Assembly (NCBI GenBank): GCA_025769875.1
Contig: JAGFNK010000151.1
Location: forward strand, 1-64,000
Origin: Russula earlei
Taxonomy: Eukaryota > Basidiomycota > Agaricomycetes > Russulales > Russulaceae
DNA length: 64,000 bases
Reading direction: 5' to 3'
A program made the translations under genes and the position numbers. The notes under the pieces were generated by a model that was not told the origin of the DNA, did no database searches, and was given only the letters and a program-made list of their open reading frames with translations. Shown here piece after piece: positions 55,500-64,000 of this stretch. Every line of letters starts with the position of its first letter. The first letter of the stretch is position 1.

Positions 55500-56982
55500 A
55501 TTTCAGGCGCGCTGTCGAACTGGCTGTTTGGTCTATTTGTCGTGACAACTCGGTTGTGAAGCACGCTTGCTTTTTCTTTCTGTCTGCATTTCCTCCTCTT
55601 CTCCCATACTCCCACCCACCCCTCGCATCTGCCATCCAACGTACCACTTTTTTCCCCGTAATTCCACTTGTCGGTTATTCACTTATCAGTGTGCGAGAAG
55701 TTTAAAGTTGGCGCGTCGTTCTTGTCCCAAGTGTTTTGCGTTCTAAATGAAATGAAGATCCCACACTTGGGTTCAAGTAATCAATTTCCATGACCGCCGA
55801 TTGCCCGGATGTGTGAGGACGTGTCCGAATTGGTTTGATTGGATCATATTTGCGTTTGCTGAGCGTCGAACAATTCGAAGTGAATCACCCGGTATCTAGT
55901 TGTTCAATTAGCGCCTGAAAGGTTGAATATGATTTTCATGCTAGCACGGTTCGACGGGTTGGTGGCCCGACTCCGAGAAAGGAAAGTCGTCCGGAGCCTG
56001 GGCCGCGGACGGCGGCGCGGTGTGGTGTGGTTGGGTTGACGTCAAAAGGACAAGAGTGAATTAGATACAGTAGTTGTGGCAACGTGCGAGTTACAAGAGC
56101 CTGGGAGGCTGGGATGGGTAGAGATACAATTCAGCGTCCAGATTGGTTAGGCTCCGCTCCCGCCAGTGGCTGGTGCTTCGAAAGAGCGATGGCCACGTTG
56201 GTAATTGGATTGGAATCGATCCGATTACGGACAGGACAGACAGAGGTTGTTGGCACAGAGTACCCCTTTTATGGAAAGTGGCTGCCCGATCCGGCAGAGG
56301 GAGGAACAGGTTCCGGCGATCGCCTGCCATGGGCGGTCTGGGAATGGTTTCTCAAAAAATAGGCTTGTCTCCTCCTGTCTGTAAGACAGACACGACATGT
56401 GAGAGGGGAGGTATTTTAAGATGGTGGGATGTCTCTCTCAGGGAGGGGATGGGGAGGTAGGTGCGGGCGCTTGGAGCGAACAGAGGAGGCCAAGAAGCTG
56501 AGTTGACTGACCTGAGCCGAGCCTCAAGCGCGGGCTTCTGTAATGTTGGGCCCCAGCGGCACCCGCGCTTACCCCTTTTGGGATGTGCCTGCGGAGGCAG
56601 ATCTGACATACGCCCCCCTCAAGGCGACTCTGGAAAAATCGGCGGAGAACATGGAGCGTGAGAGGGTTGACATTAGAATGGTCTGAAATTATTTAAAAGG
56701 TGACCGGGATTGATTTTGGATGAAATGGTAGGAGGGCAGGACGAGGCGAGGGAAATTGCGGAATGGTTCCCACGCCGAAGCAGTGCCCATCGTGGGTGGT
56801 GGCCAAATTCAAGGCCCGCTCGTGCAATCCACACGCAGGGCGACCACTTCGCTTCCTCCTCCACCACGACTCTGTGGTAGCCATCTGCCTGACCGCTACC
56901 ACATACCAACTATCATCTTGCGACGACCAGCTTCTCCTAGTTCTGTCTTAATCTATCTCTCTCTTTCTTGCGAATATTATCC
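55500..56982. other. Intergenic region between 14-3-3 and KDM5 genes
   Basis: It contains the 14-3-3 3' UTR and the presumed KDM5 promoter. Open frames at 56084-56460 and 56756-57205 overlap several others and have no recognisable domain. A TCTATCTCTCTCTTTCTTGC pyrimidine run lies immediately upstream of the KDM5 start codon. Confidence 0.4.
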
Positions 56983-63340
<6,358 letters not shown>

Positions 63341-63625
63341 TTGAACTGCACAATTTTCTTTGGTTTCTGTTTTTTTTGCATGCTTTTTGGCTCATTCACT
63401 TGTACTCATTGTATTTATCCGTCGCTTCGAGCATAGAACTTGTAACATTCTCTTGCTTAGTTTCTTTGGGAGTCCTGCTCAGCCCAACACTCAATCACGG
63501 GAGACGGGGGAGGCGATTATGTGTGTATCGTGAGAACTACTCTTGTTAAACGAACCTCATCGACAAGGCGTCGGAAGGTGAAAATAAGAGGTAGAGAAGA
63601 CAGGAGAGAAAGAGGACACTGTCGT
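63341..63625. other. Convergent intergenic region
   Basis: This is the shared 3' flank of the KDM5 gene (plus) and the CorA-type gene (minus). TTTTTT-rich sequence at 63360-63380 may serve 3' end formation. No gene is supported. Confidence 0.4.
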
Positions 63626-64000
63626 CTATCTGACCATGAGTCTATACGCAGAAAAGCCGCCGACAATACCGATCGTCACGAGCACGGCGACGATGGAGGC
63701 GAACCACCCATAGCCGTCGACGCCTTGGCCAGGAACGTGTACGTTCATGCCCCAAATACCTTACGATGATTTATTTATCAACTTAAAAAAGGCGACGGAC
63801 AAAACGGGGATACGGTACCGGTGATAAGGTTCATCGGGATGAGGATTGTACCCAGCGCGGTGAGCTTGGAGAGCACGTCGTTTATCTGGTTGTTCGCGTC
63901 CGTCATCTCGATGCTGATCTGTGCTAGATAGTTTGAGTGTGTGCGTGAGAGAATCTTCTCGTAGTGGTTCAAGCTTTGGGTCATCGTAATCAGGTGGTCT
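63626..64000 (-). CDS. CorA/Mnr2-family magnesium transporter, 3' end only
   Basis: These membrane channels carry magnesium across the plasma, vacuolar or mitochondrial membrane. The minus-strand exon entering at the window edge (64000-63819) encodes a coiled segment (YEKILSRTHSNYLAQISIEM, NNQINDVLSKLTALGTILI), then the start of the first membrane helix ending NLITG. An intron of 59 nt (63818-63760, GTACCG...CGTAAG) leads to the last exon (63759-63626), with the family signature GMN in GIWGMNVHVPGQGVDGYGWF, and the second membrane helix ASIVAVLVTIGIVGGFSAY, ending at TAG. The GMN-VPGQ form is typical of the fungal Alr/Mnr2 branch; which member it is cannot be told from the C-terminus alone. 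Confidence 0.92.

Noticed and set aside
56084..56460. Overlapping frames between 14-3-3 and KDM5
   Set aside because: Several mutually overlapping frames with no start context, splice pattern or known motif.

Overview
The window reads as nuclear DNA of a basidiomycete fungus, most likely an Agaricomycete. The supporting signs are a Plavaka-type DNA transposase (a family best known from Agaricomycetes), a chromodomain Ty3/Gypsy element, several Ty1/Copia elements, and host genes with many short GT-AG introns (50-90 nt). No bacterial features, CRISPR arrays, rRNA genes or complete tRNA genes were seen.

About 1-51,250 is a transposon graveyard with one probable host gene, a small secreted protein at 5,625-6,259. 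The left part (1-24,866) holds two long copies of one composite repeat (856-4,165 and 17,515-24,866). Different insertions interrupt each copy, so each copy preserves the other's empty sites. This gives exact ends and target-site duplications (TSDs) for a 389-bp foldback element (TTA), a 554-bp MITE (TAA), a 3.16-kb terminal-inverted-repeat (TIR) transposon (TA) and a 619-bp solo Gypsy LTR (CTGCC). A third, CpG-poor relative lies at 13,790-17,112 and contains two more solo LTRs. A decayed Copia element (A) lies at 9,454-13,480 on the minus strand.

From 24,867 to 34,866 a truncated Plavaka transposon abuts a Gypsy chromovirus whose 3' LTR is missing. From 34,867 to 47,513 there is a nest of insertions: an old inverted LTR contains a solo LTR (TSD CAACC), which contains a second one (TTGAT), which contains Copia B (TATCT), whose LTR contains Copia C (ATCTA). 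Both Copia elements carry, flush against the 5' LTR, a stretch that matches the anticodon arm of a methionine tRNA rather than a tRNA 3' end. A 2.79-kb element with CATCAGGAAAAA tips follows (47,857-50,646). The same tips occur on two short MITEs and at the surviving end of the Plavaka copy.

From about 51,250 the DNA becomes ordinary gene space. It holds a doubtful gene at 52,692-53,495, a complete four-exon 14-3-3 gene (54,555-55,499), a 12-exon KDM5/JARID1 histone demethylase gene (56,983-63,340), and, convergent with it, the 3' end of a CorA/Mnr2-type magnesium transporter (63,626 to the window edge). The KDM5 reading frame is clean at every splice junction but has one surplus nucleotide near 60,434, after the catalytic and C5HC2 zinc domains.
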